Positions 15,801 through 24,566 of a stretch of 64,000 nt of DNA are shown here, one piece after another. The stretch is from Streptomyces sp. ML-6. GTDB lineage: Bacteria; Actinomycetota; Actinomycetes; Streptomycetales; Streptomycetaceae. The notes beneath the pieces are model-generated. The model made no database searches. It was not told the origin of the DNA and saw nothing but the letters and a program-made list of their open reading frames with translations. The position numbers were made by a program, and so were the translations under genes. Location of the stretch: NCBI RefSeq assembly GCF_030116705.1, contig NZ_JAOTIK010000005.1, positions 1-64,000 of the forward strand, in the 5' to 3' direction. Each line of letters starts with the position of its first letter. Within the stretch, counting starts at the first letter, position 1.

Positions 15801-16039
15801 CCATCAGTACTGCTGTCCGGCATTGCCGGATCCGTATTTGATCAAGCGTGACTTCCGGATCCGTAATGCCACCCGGGTGGACTTTTTGATATCACGATCC
15901 CAATGCTGCGGTTGCGCGACTACATTGGGCGCTGGCTCACCGACCGCACTACGCAGTGCGCTGAGGTGGACCAAGGGAAGCGGGGCCGGTCCCGAAGGAC
16001 GCGACCCCGCCACTGTGGTGCGAACAGCCGGGCTAGCTG
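15801..16039. other. Gap after terminase with imperfect repeats
   Basis: No convincing plus-strand gene is present; a 46-codon frame at 15902 has no ribosome site. CCGGATCCGTA occurs twice about 29 bp apart, with GGCATTGC/GTAATGCC forming an imperfect inverted repeat around them, and CGCACT/AGTGCG forms a small dyad. It could hold a packaging or regulatory site, but nothing definite can be assigned. Confidence 0.35.
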
Positions 16040-16138
16040 TTAGCTGTTGAGCCAGAACGTCAGATTGAGAGCCACCTCAATCAGCGCGACGTAGAAGGCC
16101 CAACGGTCCCAGTCCGGCTGTTCGCCGTTACCGATCAT
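16040..16138 (-). CDS. Small hydrophobic peptide (32 aa) on the minus strand
   Basis: ATG 16138 has AGAGGA three nt upstream. The peptide begins MIGNGEQPDWDRWAFY and continues as one hydrophobic helix (VALIEVALNLTFWLNS). It lies antisense to the late operon in the terminase-portal gap, with a minus-strand promoter candidate upstream at 16295-16323. It may be a small membrane peptide, possibly a lysogeny-phase gene or toxin-like peptide. No family recognised. Confidence 0.4.
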   Translation of the reverse strand: MIGNGEQPDWDRWAFYVALIEVALNLTFWLNS

Positions 16139-16173
16139 GATTCCTCTGTTCTTCGGGTGCCCGAAGGGTGACT

Positions 16174-16198
16174 CCCTTCCGGCCTAGGCCCGGAAGGG
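16174..16198. terminator. Hairpin in terminase-portal gap
   Basis: CCCTTCCGG and CCGGAAGGG are perfect 9-bp arms around a 7-nt loop. It lies in the leader of the minus-strand peptide transcript and could terminate readthrough on either strand or attenuate. Confidence 0.4.
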
Positions 16199-16294
16199 CG
16201 GTCGAGGAACGGCAACGCCACGGCACAGACTCTAGGCGGCCTACTCCGCCAACTGACCATAAAACAAGAAAAGTTCAGCCACACAAACGAACAA

Positions 16295-16323
16295 ATGACT
16301 GCCCAAAAAGGTTTTAGGGTCAA
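16295..16323 (-). promoter_or_regulatory. Minus-strand promoter in an AT-rich patch
   Basis: Read on the minus strand, TTGACC and AGTCAT are separated by 17 bp. The patch 16258-16318 is strikingly AT-rich for this genome (runs of A and T). It points toward the 32-residue peptide gene. Confidence 0.4.
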
Positions 16324-16356
16324 GCGCACGTGGTATGGCTGCGCCCGCCCGGAACA

Positions 16357-16413
16357 CCAGGGGCAACATTCGTCCCGGCCGTCCGTACCCTGATCACATG
16401 GCGCGGGGCCTGA
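16357..16413 (+). promoter_or_regulatory. Late promoter module copy 2 (portal)
   Basis: CCAGGGGCAAC (16357-16367), 18 bp, TACCCT (16386-16391) then GATCAC, and GGCGCGGGGCCTGA (16400-16413) 32 bp after the first box. TACCCT fits the TAnnnT -10 pattern. The GGGGC of the second box can pair with GCCCC just before the portal GTG, looping out the GGAGG site. Confidence 0.55.
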
Positions 16414-16429
16414 TACGGAGGCGTGCCCC

Positions 16430-18298
16430 GTGGGCCTCAAGAGCCTGGTCATCGACGCCTGGTCGTGGCTGAACTACAAGCCCGTCTACTCCGACCCTTC
16501 GCTCGGCATGCCCAACCGGCGAGCGTTCCCCGAGGCCCATGCCTCCTGGGTGCCGGCCGCCGACGAGCGGCGCCTCGCCGCGTACAAGCTCCTCGCCGCC
16601 TACGACAACAACCAGGCTGGCGAACTCGCCGAGCTCCGCGACGGCCCATCCGCCCGTGAACGCCGCGAGTTCGGCGACCCGTCGATGTTCATCGACACGC
16701 TCGTCGCGCACGTCATGGGCCGCGAGCAGCACATCATCGTCCCCGGTGCCGAGCAGACCGACACCGAGAACGAAACCACGGCCGCCGCAGCCGAACGCGT
16801 CCAGGGCCTGCTGCGTGACTGGGCGGACAACGAACTCCTGCCGATGCGGATGCTCCAGTGCGAGAGGAAGGCCGTCGGCCTCGGTGACGGCGTGTACCTC
16901 CTGTACTGGGACCCGGCGAAGCAGCGGCCCCGCCTCAAGACGTACGACCCGGGCTTCTACTTCCCCGTCCTGCCCGAGGACGGAGACGGCGCCGACTACC
17001 CGGACCGGGTCCACATCGCATGGGAGCTCCCCGAGGACCCCAAGCGCGGCCTCAAGCCGCGGCTGCGCCGGATCACGTACGAGCTGGACTGGATCCGCCC
17101 CGCCACCGCCTCCGGTATCGACCGTGCTGGCCGGGCCGTCCGGGCCCCCGTCATGTCCGACCCCACCGACGACACCCCAGCCGCGCCCGTCCTCGGCCGC
17201 GGCGACCAAGTCGACGACACCGGGGCGATCAGCCGCATGTACCCGTGGAGCGACGAGCCCGCGTACCGCACCTGCTACCTCACCGACGCCACCTGGGAAC
17301 TCGGCGACCTCAAAGGCGGCGTCGACGTCGACGACCTGCCCATGGACAAGGCGTCGTTCGCGACCAACGGGTCCGGGGAAGTCCTCGACCACCTCGACCT
17401 CCTCATCGACTTCATCCCGGTCGTCCACGTCCCGAACACCGTCCCGCCCGCCGAGGAGCACTGGGGGCAGAGCAGCCTGGCAAAGGCCCTGCAGGCGTTC
17501 GATGAGTTGGCCTCCACCGACACCGACAGTGCCCGCGCCTCCGCCACCACCGGCCTCCCGATGATCGGCATCTCCGGCATCACCAACCACCGCCACGACC
17601 AGCACGTCGGGCCCGGCACCCTCTTCACCCTCGGCGAGAACGGCCGCCTGACCGCCGTCGACACCTCACCCGCCCTCCGCGAACTCCGAGCCCACGGCCA
17701 CGACCTCGCCGACCGGGCCGCGAACGTCGTCCGCCTGCCCGCCGTATCCCTCGGCACCATGGACCCCTCCAAGGTCCCCTCCGGGTACGCCCTGGAACTG
17801 TCCCTCGGCCCCCTCGACTCCCTCATCTCCGGGATGCGCCTGGCCCGCGACCACAAGGACCGCTTGCTGCTCCGCTTCGTGCAGCGCCTGTTCCTCGCCG
17901 GCCAGCACCCCGACTGGGCCGGTGTCACCCCGCTCCCGGCCCGACTGGTCCGCGGCCCGTACACCCCCACGGACAAGGCCGCCGTCCTCGAGCAGGTCGC
18001 CACCGCGTACAAGGCCGAGGTCATCAGCCTTGAGACCGCGATCCGGATGCTCACCGAAGCCGGGTGGCCCATTGATGGCGCAGAGAAGGAGATCGAGCAG
18101 ATCCAGGCCCGCAGTTTCGAGCAGGCCAGGATGCTGGCCGACGCCCTCGGCAACCCCGACGAGGTCGCCGCGTTCCTCGGCCGTCAGGCCCCCGACGAGC
18201 AGGTCGCCCCGGCCGTCCAACTCCCTAGCCTGCCTGCGGCCGCAACGGTCGACGACCCTGCCGCACAGAGGCAGCAGGGAAGCAGGGGGAACGAATGA
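16430..18298 (+). CDS. Portal protein
   Basis: A 622-residue protein directly after terminase and before the head genes, of usual portal length (SPP1/HK97-like class in actinophages). It would form the dodecameric DNA channel at the head vertex. The middle (WGQSSLAKALQAFDELASTD) resembles portal clip/stem regions, and a helical C-terminal crown (EKEIEQIQARSFEQARMLAD) follows. GTG 16430 has GGAGG upstream. Confidence 0.8.
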   Translation: MGLKSLVIDAWSWLNYKPVYSDPSLGMPNRRAFPEAHASWVPAADERRLAAYKLLAAYDNNQAGELAELRDGPSARERREFGDPSMFIDTLVAHVMGREQHIIVPGAEQTDTENETTAAAAERVQGLLRDWADNELLPMRMLQCERKAVGLGDGVYLLYWDPAKQRPRLKTYDPGFYFPVLPEDGDGADYPDRVHIAWELPEDPKRGLKPRLRRITYELDWIRPATASGIDRAGRAVRAPVMSDPTDDTPAAPVLGRGDQVDDTGAISRMYPWSDEPAYRTCYLTDATWELGDLKGGVDVDDLPMDKASFATNGSGEVLDHLDLLIDFIPVVHVPNTVPPAEEHWGQSSLAKALQAFDELASTDTDSARASATTGLPMIGISGITNHRHDQHVGPGTLFTLGENGRLTAVDTSPALRELRAHGHDLADRAANVVRLPAVSLGTMDPSKVPSGYALELSLGPLDSLISGMRLARDHKDRLLLRFVQRLFLAGQHPDWAGVTPLPARLVRGPYTPTDKAAVLEQVATAYKAEVISLETAIRMLTEAGWPIDGAEKEIEQIQARSFEQARMLADALGNPDEVAAFLGRQAPDEQVAPAVQLPSLPAAATVDDPAAQRQQGSRGNE

Positions 18299-18337
18299 GC
18301 CTGGCCATGCTTTCCTTGATCTCAGGCGCGGGGCCTG
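18282..18337 (+). promoter_or_regulatory. Late promoter module copy 3 (scaffold)
   Basis: GCAGGGGGAAC (18282-18292) and GGCGCGGGGCCTGG (18325-18338) again lie exactly 32 bp apart, with TTTCCT at the -10-like offset. The module overlaps the portal stop. Part of the first box could also serve as ribosome site for an ATG at 18295. Confidence 0.45.
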
Positions 18338-18363
18338 GAACGTCCTTGGGAGGACCTGCCCTC

Positions 18364-19104
18364 ATGCGTCGCCCCACGCAGCACCACCGCGCCCCTGCCG
18401 CCCACATGGCGTGGGCGCACCCGTACACCGGCGTCGACAGTCTCGCCGTGTTCTACAACGACGGCGGTGACCCGCCCGTGGGCAGTGTCCCCAACCCGGC
18501 CGATCCGCCGAAGCCCGCCCCGCCCGCCCAACGGACGTTCACCCAGGCCGAGGTCGAGGCACTCGCTGCGAAGGAGAAGGCCCAGGGGCAGCGTGCCGGG
18601 GCCCGCACCGCGCTCGAGGAGTTCGCTGCCGAGCACGGCTTCAACAATGTCGACGACGCCAAGGCGTTCATTGCCGCCGCCCGCAAGGCCCAGCAGGACG
18701 CCCTCTCCGAGGACGAGAAGCGCCGCCAGGAGCTGGAGCAGCGTGAACGGGAACTCGCTGCCCGGGAAGCCGCCGCAACCGCCCGCGAGCGCGACGCCAA
18801 CCGGCGGGCCGTCCTTGTCGGGCTCGGTGCGACCGGTGACGACCTCGAAGACGCGGCCGCCCTGCTCCGCGTCGACGACAGCGCCGACGAGAGCACCGTG
18901 CGGGATGCCGCGGAGAAGCTGAAGGAGCGGCGCCCCGAACTCTTCGGCACCAAGCCCGCCCCGCAGCCGAGTGCGCTTCCGCCCGCCCCCGGCGGCGCGC
19001 CGGCCGGGAGCCCGCCGCGCACCCCGGCCGGCAAGGACGACGTCCAGGCCCGCGCCCGTAAGCGTGCCGAACAGATGGGATTCCGGCGCCCCGACGCCGC
19101 CTGA
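18364..19104 (+). CDS. Scaffolding-like protein
   Basis: A 246-residue, highly charged protein with a long coiled coil (DEKRRQELEQRERELAARE, then ATARERDANRR) and Pro-rich flanks ending in a basic C-terminus (RARKRAEQMGFRRP), the usual layout of phage scaffolds that bind the capsid shell. It sits between portal and capsid genes. ATG 18364 follows GGGAGGA; an alternative start at 18295 adds 23 residues. Confidence 0.7.
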   Translation: MRRPTQHHRAPAAHMAWAHPYTGVDSLAVFYNDGGDPPVGSVPNPADPPKPAPPAQRTFTQAEVEALAAKEKAQGQRAGARTALEEFAAEHGFNNVDDAKAFIAAARKAQQDALSEDEKRRQELEQRERELAAREAAATARERDANRRAVLVGLGATGDDLEDAAALLRVDDSADESTVRDAAEKLKERRPELFGTKPAPQPSALPPAPGGAPAGSPPRTPAGKDDVQARARKRAEQMGFRRPDAA

Positions 19105-19213
19105 TCCCACCCGAGCTGAGGGACCACGCCCTCTCCGCACCACCCCCGTGGACGACACCCGACAGGTGTCCGCACCCCCAGTGCCACCCCACATTCCACG
19201 GGAGGAGATCGGC

Positions 19214-19624
19214 GTGGACCTCCAGCCGATGACCACCACCGAGACCGTGACCGCCGACCGGCGGTGGCTGCGCAACCTGCACGGCTCGGGCATGAACGCC
19301 ACCGTCACCCTCGACGTCGCCAAGTTCACGTCGGGCACCCACTACCTGCCGGCCACGGCCACGACCCCGCAGGCCGTGTTCAAGTCGGGCCTGCCGCTCG
19401 GGAAGGTCACCGCATCGGGCCTGTACGCCCCCTACACCTCGGGCGCGACCGACGGCACCGAGATCCTCGCCGGGCTCCTCGCCACGGATACCCACTTCAA
19501 CCCGGCCTCCACCAAGGTCGGCGGGGCGCTCCTGGTCCACGGCGACGTCGACACCGCCAAGCTCCCCGTCGCACTCACCGTGCCTGACGCGGCCAGCCGC
19601 ACCGACCTCATCCACTTCTCCTGA
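19214..19624 (+). CDS. Head decoration protein (lambda gpD-like)
   Basis: A 136-residue beta-rich protein: VFKSGLPLGKVTASGLYAPY, TEILAGLLATDT and VGGALLVHGDV match the gpD-type head stabiliser family, which caps capsid three-fold axes. GTG 19214 follows GGAGGAG. It is directly upstream of the gpE-type capsid protein, the expected partner. Confidence 0.8.
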   Translation: MDLQPMTTTETVTADRRWLRNLHGSGMNATVTLDVAKFTSGTHYLPATATTPQAVFKSGLPLGKVTASGLYAPYTSGATDGTEILAGLLATDTHFNPASTKVGGALLVHGDVDTAKLPVALTVPDAASRTDLIHFS

Positions 19625-19641
19625 GAAAGGGCTGAACACTG

Positions 19642-20691
19642 ATGCTTGAGACCCTGCTCAGGGACATCGACGCCACCGAGATCAACGCGTTCGCACGGGC
19701 CGTACAGACCCCGGCGGACTACGCGCTGACCCTCTCCGTCATGCCGGAACGCACCATCAACTCGGTGAAGTTCCGCATCAAGTCCACGTCCCGCCGAGTG
19801 AACGCGGCGAAGTACCGGGCGTGGGACGCGCAGACCGCCGTCGCGACCCGCGAGGCCAAGCGCATCGTCACCGAGGGCATGCTCCCGCCCCTGGGTCAGA
19901 AGTACCTGGTCGGCGAGCTCGAGCAGATCCTCCTCGACACCTCCCGCGGCGCCGACGCGTCCGAGCTCGTGGAACTGCTCTACCAGGACGTGGCCGCGCA
20001 CGTGCAGTCCATCAAGTCCCGCCTCGAGCTCGCCGTCGGTGACCTCCTCACCGACGGCAAGTTCACCCTGTCCGGGGAGAACGGACTCACCGTCGAGTAC
20101 GACGCTGGTGTCCCCTCCGCGAACATGCCGACCGCAGCCACCGCGTGGACCGACCCGACCGCGGACGCCCTCAAGGACGAGATGGCCTGGATCGAGACGC
20201 TCCGCGCCTCCGGCGCCCCGCTCCCGTCCCGCGTCGTCACCTCCTACAAGGCTCGCGCCCTGCTCGCCGCGAACAACTCCTACCGGGCCGCTTTCTACGG
20301 CAGCGTGTCCCCGTCGACCACCCCGACCGCCGTCCTCGCTCCGAACGAGGTCGACGTCGTCCGCGCCCGCTACGGCCTCCCGCCCATCGAGGTGTACGAC
20401 GTCCAGATCCCCCTGGACGACGGCACGATGAAGCGCCCGATCCCCGAGGACCGGTGGCTGATGCTGCCCCCCACCCCGCAGACGTGGGGCGAGACGCAGT
20501 ACGGCGTCACCGCCGAGTCTCTCGTGCTGTCCTCGGGCGGCAACCCCGCCATCGAGCGGGAGGAAGCCCCCGGCATCGTCGTCACCCACGGCTACAAGGA
20601 CGACCCGGTCCAGGTGTGGACCAAGGGCGCGGCCGTCGCCATGCCGGTGCTGTACGTGCCGGACATCCACATCACCGCCAAGGTCTTCTGA
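19642..20691 (+). CDS. Major capsid protein (lambda gpE-like)
   Basis: A 349-residue shell protein. Length, the pairing with a gpD-like protein and features such as VKFRIKSTSRRVNAAKYRAWD near the N-terminus and the C-terminal EEAPGIVVTHGYKDDPVQVW place it with gpE-type HK97-fold capsid proteins. It should be the most abundant virion protein. Confidence 0.85.
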   Translation: MLETLLRDIDATEINAFARAVQTPADYALTLSVMPERTINSVKFRIKSTSRRVNAAKYRAWDAQTAVATREAKRIVTEGMLPPLGQKYLVGELEQILLDTSRGADASELVELLYQDVAAHVQSIKSRLELAVGDLLTDGKFTLSGENGLTVEYDAGVPSANMPTAATAWTDPTADALKDEMAWIETLRASGAPLPSRVVTSYKARALLAANNSYRAAFYGSVSPSTTPTAVLAPNEVDVVRARYGLPPIEVYDVQIPLDDGTMKRPIPEDRWLMLPPTPQTWGETQYGVTAESLVLSSGGNPAIEREEAPGIVVTHGYKDDPVQVWTKGAAVAMPVLYVPDIHITAKVF

Positions 20692-20975
20692 TGGGCGCCC
20701 GGCTGGCAGCGACCGTGTACGTCACGGACCCGGACACGCACCAGACCGTCCGCCTGGACGAGGGAAGCGAGCCCGACACGAGGCTCGCCGCCCTCATCAC
20801 GAACCCGGCAGCGTGGGAAGACAGCAACCTCCCCGCCGCAGCGAAGCAGGCCGCCGACTCCTCCGACCCCACGGGCGAGGACGACGACGCGGACACCAAG
20901 CCGGCCGCCAAGCGGGCGGCCCGTAAGCCGGCCCGGGGCCGGACGGCCGCCGACGAGGGCACCGGCGGCCAGTAA
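20691..20975 (+). CDS. Small head protein, connector-region
   Basis: A 94-residue protein in ATG overlap with the capsid stop. The N-terminal half (LAATVYVTDPDTHQTVRLDEGSEP) is a short beta unit; the rest is acidic then Lys/Ala/Arg-rich. Proteins like this follow the capsid gene in many actinophages; the exact role is unknown. Confidence 0.6.
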   Translation: MGARLAATVYVTDPDTHQTVRLDEGSEPDTRLAALITNPAAWEDSNLPAAAKQAADSSDPTGEDDDADTKPAAKRAARKPARGRTAADEGTGGQ

Positions 20976-20977
20976 GC

Positions 20978-21023
20978 GGTGGCGGGCCCGCCCCTGGTGG
21001 GGCGCCAACGGCGGGCCCGCACC
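20978..21023 (+). terminator. Hairpin after capsid genes
   Basis: GGTGGCGGGCCCGCC and GGCGGGCCCGCACC pair with one bulge around a 17-nt loop. Its position after the capsid unit suggests partial termination that raises capsid mRNA relative to downstream genes. Confidence 0.5.
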
Positions 21024-21058
21024 TGCCCCCTTCCCGCCCCGCACGCACCGGAGGACCC

Positions 21059-21388
21059 ATGGACGCAGCCGTACGGGCCTGGCTCGAATCCCAGCTCGGC
21101 ACCCCACTCGACCAGCCCGACCTCGAGGCCCGCTACGCCCGCCTCGGGACCGCCCGGGCTGTAGCCCTCGAAGTACTCCGAGGCCGGCTGGCCACCCTGC
21201 GCACCCAGCCGTCGACCGTGAACGTGTCCGGTGTCGTGTCCGTGTCCTACACCGAGAACATCAAGGCCCTGGAGCGGCAGATCGCCGCCCTGGAAGCTGG
21301 AGACCCCCCGGGCCCCGACGATCCGCCGGACGAAACCGGTCCGGACGGGTTCGGGACCCTTCCGCTCGTTGAGCGGCCCCGACGATGA
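21059..21388 (+). CDS. Head-tail connector protein
   Basis: A 109-residue mostly helical protein (LEARYARLGTARAVALEVL, IKALERQIAALEAG) with an acidic Pro-rich tail. Size and position after the capsid genes match adaptor proteins of siphophages (gp6-like). The stop overlaps the next ATG. Confidence 0.55.
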   Translation: MDAAVRAWLESQLGTPLDQPDLEARYARLGTARAVALEVLRGRLATLRTQPSTVNVSGVVSVSYTENIKALERQIAALEAGDPPGPDDPPDETGPDGFGTLPLVERPRR

Positions 21389-22239
21389 GCACCCCCGCAC
21401 CCGCCCGCCAGGACCGGGAGACACAGACCGAGCTCCTCGCCCTGATCACCGTCTCCACGCAACGCCTCACCCGGGACTGGGGGCGTCTCATCACCGCCCA
21501 GGACGTGCTGCTGCGCACCCTGGAACGCATCCGCCCCGGCATCGGTGCCACCACCCGGTCCCGGGCCGCGATGAACGAGTTCAACCGTCAGGTCGCCATG
21601 TTCGACCGGGACGCCCGCGCGTTCGCGGAACGCTGGGCCGCCATAGACCTGCCCGCTGTGTACCGCAACGGCGCCCTCCAGGCGCTGCGCCGAGCCAACG
21701 AGGCCATCGACCTGTTCCAGTGGTCCATCGACCACCAGGCCGCCATCGCCCCCCTGACCGCTACGTTCTACGTCGACCTGATCCGCCGCATCCAGGAAGC
21801 CGTCCGCCGCGCCCAGGCATTCGCCCGTGCCGCGCAGGACGCCACCCGGGACGTTGTCCTCGGCCGCAACCACACCGGCATCAACAGCAAGGAACTGTCG
21901 GACGCCTACCCTCTGGCGACAATCGTCTACGCCGACGAGTCCCGCCACCCGGTCGCTGCTTGGGCGCACGCAGCCCTGTCGTGGCAGGGAGTCGCCACAG
22001 CGAATAGGGGAGCGATCAACACCGCGCGGTGGGAACTGGAAGCGGAGTGGATGCAGTGCGTCGACGGACCTGAGTGCGGGTTCGTCTCACATCAGGACAC
22101 CGACCACGCGGACGGCACGATCCGCAGCATCGACGAAGCGTCCATGTACCCCGCTGCCCACCACGGCTGCATCCGCTCCTGGATCCCCCGCCCCGATCTC
22201 AACGGCCGAACCGACATCGAATCCGGAGACCCTGCATGA
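21385..22239 (+). CDS. Minor capsid/head morphogenesis protein
   Basis: A 284-residue protein. The N-terminal two thirds are helical; the C-terminal part (WMQCVDGPECGF...DGTIRSIDEASMYPAAHHGC) has paired Cys and His residues and the ending HxxC-I-R, typical of Mu gpF/SPP1 gp7-like head proteins that enter the capsid. Coupled by ATGA overlaps to both neighbours. Confidence 0.65.
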   Translation: MSTPAPARQDRETQTELLALITVSTQRLTRDWGRLITAQDVLLRTLERIRPGIGATTRSRAAMNEFNRQVAMFDRDARAFAERWAAIDLPAVYRNGALQALRRANEAIDLFQWSIDHQAAIAPLTATFYVDLIRRIQEAVRRAQAFARAAQDATRDVVLGRNHTGINSKELSDAYPLATIVYADESRHPVAAWAHAALSWQGVATANRGAINTARWELEAEWMQCVDGPECGFVSHQDTDHADGTIRSIDEASMYPAAHHGCIRSWIPRPDLNGRTDIESGDPA

Positions 22240-22616
22240 CCGCCCCAAGCATGGCCGACGAGCCCCGCCACGTTCGTATCACCGCCGACGGCGTCATGGG
22301 GAAGGTCGAGATCGACGGTGCCGATATCAGTCGCTCGATCCGAGGCTACGAGCTCCAGCACCAGGTCGGCGGCCCCCCGGTGCTCGTACTCCACACCGTC
22401 CCACATCGGGGGCTCGACTTTGACGGGCTCGCCCAGGTCGCGGTCGCCACACCCGAGCAGGACGACGGCCAGATCATCGCCGCGTTCCTGGCGAACATCG
22501 AACCTGCTGCCCTGTCCCGCGCCGCGCTGGAGCGAGACGACCTCGACGGCAGCCCCAACGAACTCACCGTGGCCATGCTCCGGCAGCTGGCCGACTGGGC
22601 GCAGGGGAGGACCTGA
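22236..22616 (+). CDS. Hypothetical protein between head and connector genes
   Basis: A 126-residue protein: N-terminal beta strands (HVRITADGVMGKVEIDGADI) then a helical tail (NELTVAMLRQLADWAQ). Its beginning resembles small fold units found near connector genes. Function unknown. Confidence 0.55.
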   Translation: MTAPSMADEPRHVRITADGVMGKVEIDGADISRSIRGYELQHQVGGPPVLVLHTVPHRGLDFDGLAQVAVATPEQDDGQIIAAFLANIEPAALSRAALERDDLDGSPNELTVAMLRQLADWAQGRT

Positions 22617-23059
22617 TGGCCGGACTCGACGCGGCCCTCGCCGGAGTTACCACATGGATCGGGGACAACCTCCTCATCGACACCGTCCGCGTCACCTTGC
22701 CCGCCACCGGCGACCCGGTCCTGAACGAGGCCACGGGGCAGCTCGAGTACCCCGACGGCGACATCCTCTACGAAGGGCCCGGCGCCGTGCAGGGCTCTGC
22801 CGCCCAGGCAGAGATCTCCGCCATCCCGGACCACAACCTGCCGTGGGTGCAGGAGACCACCTCCCGGTACCGGCTCCTCACCCCCCTGCCCGCACCGATC
22901 CCCCCGAAGGACGCCGTGGTCACCGTGGTGGCCGTCCACGACCCGGCACGTACCGGGCTCCTCGGTCGCTCCTGGACCTGTACCGACCCCGGCCGGGCCG
23001 GCACCGTCGAAGTCGTCCGTATCACCCCCCTCGACCAACTCCGGACGGGGGCGCCGTGA
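22616..23059 (+). CDS. Head-tail joining protein (DUF6093-like)
   Basis: A 147-residue beta-rich protein (IDTVRVTLPATGDPVLNEAT, YEGPGAVQGSA, RYRLLTPLPAP, DAVVTVVAVHDPA). The pattern matches the stopper/adaptor class seen in actinophages between connector and tail terminator genes. Stop overlaps the next GTG. Confidence 0.6.
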   Translation: MAGLDAALAGVTTWIGDNLLIDTVRVTLPATGDPVLNEATGQLEYPDGDILYEGPGAVQGSAAQAEISAIPDHNLPWVQETTSRYRLLTPLPAPIPPKDAVVTVVAVHDPARTGLLGRSWTCTDPGRAGTVEVVRITPLDQLRTGAP

Positions 23060-23442
23060 CACCCGACGAACTCGCCGACCGCCTCGACCACGCCGCAACC
23101 CGCATCGGGCCCGCGATCCAGAGGGCCGTCCGGCACACCGGAGAGCTCGGACGCGCCCGGATCCGCGGCAACGCGTCCGGGCGGCCCGGCCCGAACGTCA
23201 TCACCGGCGCGTACCGCAACTCCTGGGAGACGCAGAGCCGCCGCCTTCCGTACGGGGCGATGTGCACCATCGGCACAAACGCCCCTCAAGGCCGCCGCCT
23301 CGAGTTCGGGTTCGTTGGACCAGACAGTCTCGGGCGCGTCTACAACCAGCCCCCATTCCCGCATGTCGGCCCAGCCATCGACTACATCGGCGCGACGCTG
23401 ATGATGGAGATGCGGTACGCCATCGCGGAGGTGCTCCAGTGA
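23056..23442 (+). CDS. HK97 gp10-like connector protein
   Basis: A 128-residue protein with an N-terminal helix (LADRLDHAATRIGPAIQRAV), a Gly/Asn-rich turn (RGNASGRPGPNVITGAYRNS), and a beta core ending near PHVGPAIDYI, the layout of gp10-type head-closure/tail-completion proteins. GTGA overlaps on both sides. Confidence 0.65.
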   Translation: MTPDELADRLDHAATRIGPAIQRAVRHTGELGRARIRGNASGRPGPNVITGAYRNSWETQSRRLPYGAMCTIGTNAPQGRRLEFGFVGPDSLGRVYNQPPFPHVGPAIDYIGATLMMEMRYAIAEVLQ

Positions 23443-23885
23443 TTCCCCGACGCCCCGTCACCGCTGCCCTGGCCGCGCTCCTCACCTCCGCTACGGCCCT
23501 GCCGGTCGGCCGCGGCCGCATGCCCGACGCGAAACCCCCGTACTACCTGCTGTACTCCCTCGACACCGGACTCGACGGGCCGCCCCTCGCCGACACCCAC
23601 GACGACATCAGCCTCGTCTACCAGGTGACATCCGTGTCCGGCCCCGCCCCCACCCGGCCCGGATCCGCCGGCACTCTCGACCAGGCCGAACTCCTCGCTG
23701 ACAAGGCCCGCACCACGTTCCTGGGCCGCGACCCCGCCACCGGGCTGTGGCTGCACCCGCTGGTCATCCCCGGCGCAAAGGTCATGTCCCGAACCCTGGA
23801 GGTGGAACCAGGGGCAACAACTGACCCCACGGATGGGATCATCAGCTACGTGCAGCGGTTCAGGTTCGACCTGACCCCCGCCTGA
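23439..23885 (+). CDS. Tail terminator-like protein
   Basis: A 148-residue alpha/beta protein (RPVTAALAALLTS, PPYYLLYSLDTG, DISLVYQVTSV, YVQRFRFDLTP) of the length and position of siphophage tail terminator proteins, which cap the tail tube and join the head. Its 3' end contains copy 5 of the late promoter module. Confidence 0.6.
   Translation: MIPRRPVTAALAALLTSATALPVGRGRMPDAKPPYYLLYSLDTGLDGPPLADTHDDISLVYQVTSVSGPAPTRPGSAGTLDQAELLADKARTTFLGRDPATGLWLHPLVIPGAKVMSRTLEVEPGATTDPTDGIISYVQRFRFDLTPA
23808..23848 (+). promoter_or_regulatory. Late promoter module copy 5 (major tail protein)
   Basis: CCAGGGGCAAC (23808-23818) is followed after the same distance as in copy 1 by GGGATCATCAGC. It lies inside the tail terminator gene, 172 bp before the tail tube gene. 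The downstream GGCGCGG box is absent. Confidence 0.4.
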
Positions 23886-23989
23886 CCCCTGGCCAGGCGC
23901 TCTACCGCACCGCGGCGGCCCCAGCGCGGACGCGCCACCCACCGGTGGCCGACTTCCACTCACGCGTGAGATGTAAAGGGGCCACCACT

Positions 23990-24463
23990 ATGCCCAGGTT
24001 CCAGCGCAAGGGCGTCTCGAAGATCCTCTTCGCGACGGCGATCGCCGACCCCGGATACCTGCCGACCACCGCCGAACTCACCAGCGCCACCGATTACAGC
24101 CGACAGATCGCTGCCGTCGACGGGTTCAGCATCGAAAATCAGATGATCGAAACCCCCGACCTGGCGTCCACGTTCGTCAGCAAGATCGGCGGCGACGACA
24201 CGGCGGCCGACTCGTCCATCACGTTCTACGAGGACGACACCCTCGACGACATCGAGACCGACCTCGCGAAGGGCACCACCGGCTTCATCATCATCTGCCG
24301 CAAGGGCAAGACCCCCGGCGCAGCCGGCATGGACGTCTTCCCTGTGACGGTCTCCTCGAACTCCGCCGCGATCACCCTCGACAACGAAGCCGCGAAGATC
24401 ACCGTGGCGTTCGCGATCACCGACCGGCCGCTCCTCAACGCCACCGTCCCCGCCGGGACCTGA
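23990..24463 (+). CDS. Major tail (tube) protein
   Basis: A 157-residue beta-sandwich protein (KILFATAIADPGYLPTT, IDGF-like SIENQMIETPDL, GFIIICRKGKTPGAAG, VTVAFAITDRPLL) typical of short siphophage tube proteins in actinophages. It has its own putative promoter and a strong downstream hairpin, fitting high expression. ATG 23990 follows AAAGGGG. Confidence 0.75.
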   Translation: MPRFQRKGVSKILFATAIADPGYLPTTAELTSATDYSRQIAAVDGFSIENQMIETPDLASTFVSKIGGDDTAADSSITFYEDDTLDDIETDLAKGTTGFIIICRKGKTPGAAGMDVFPVTVSSNSAAITLDNEAAKITVAFAITDRPLLNATVPAGT

Positions 24464-24481
24464 CCCCGCCTCCCCCTTGCT

Positions 24482-24536
24482 CCCGGCCGGGCCCGACGCG
24501 TGTTCGGGAAGGGGCGCCGCTCGGCGCCCGGCCGGG
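24482..24536 (+). terminator. Nested hairpin after tail tube gene
   Basis: CCCGGCCGGG occurs at 24482-24491 and 24527-24536. Being self-complementary, the two copies can pair with each other or fold locally, and GGCGCCG/CGGCGCC forms an inner stem. Likely a transcription attenuator between tube and chaperone genes. Confidence 0.45.
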
Positions 24537-24566
24537 CCCCCTTCCCGCTCCTGACGGAGGAACACC

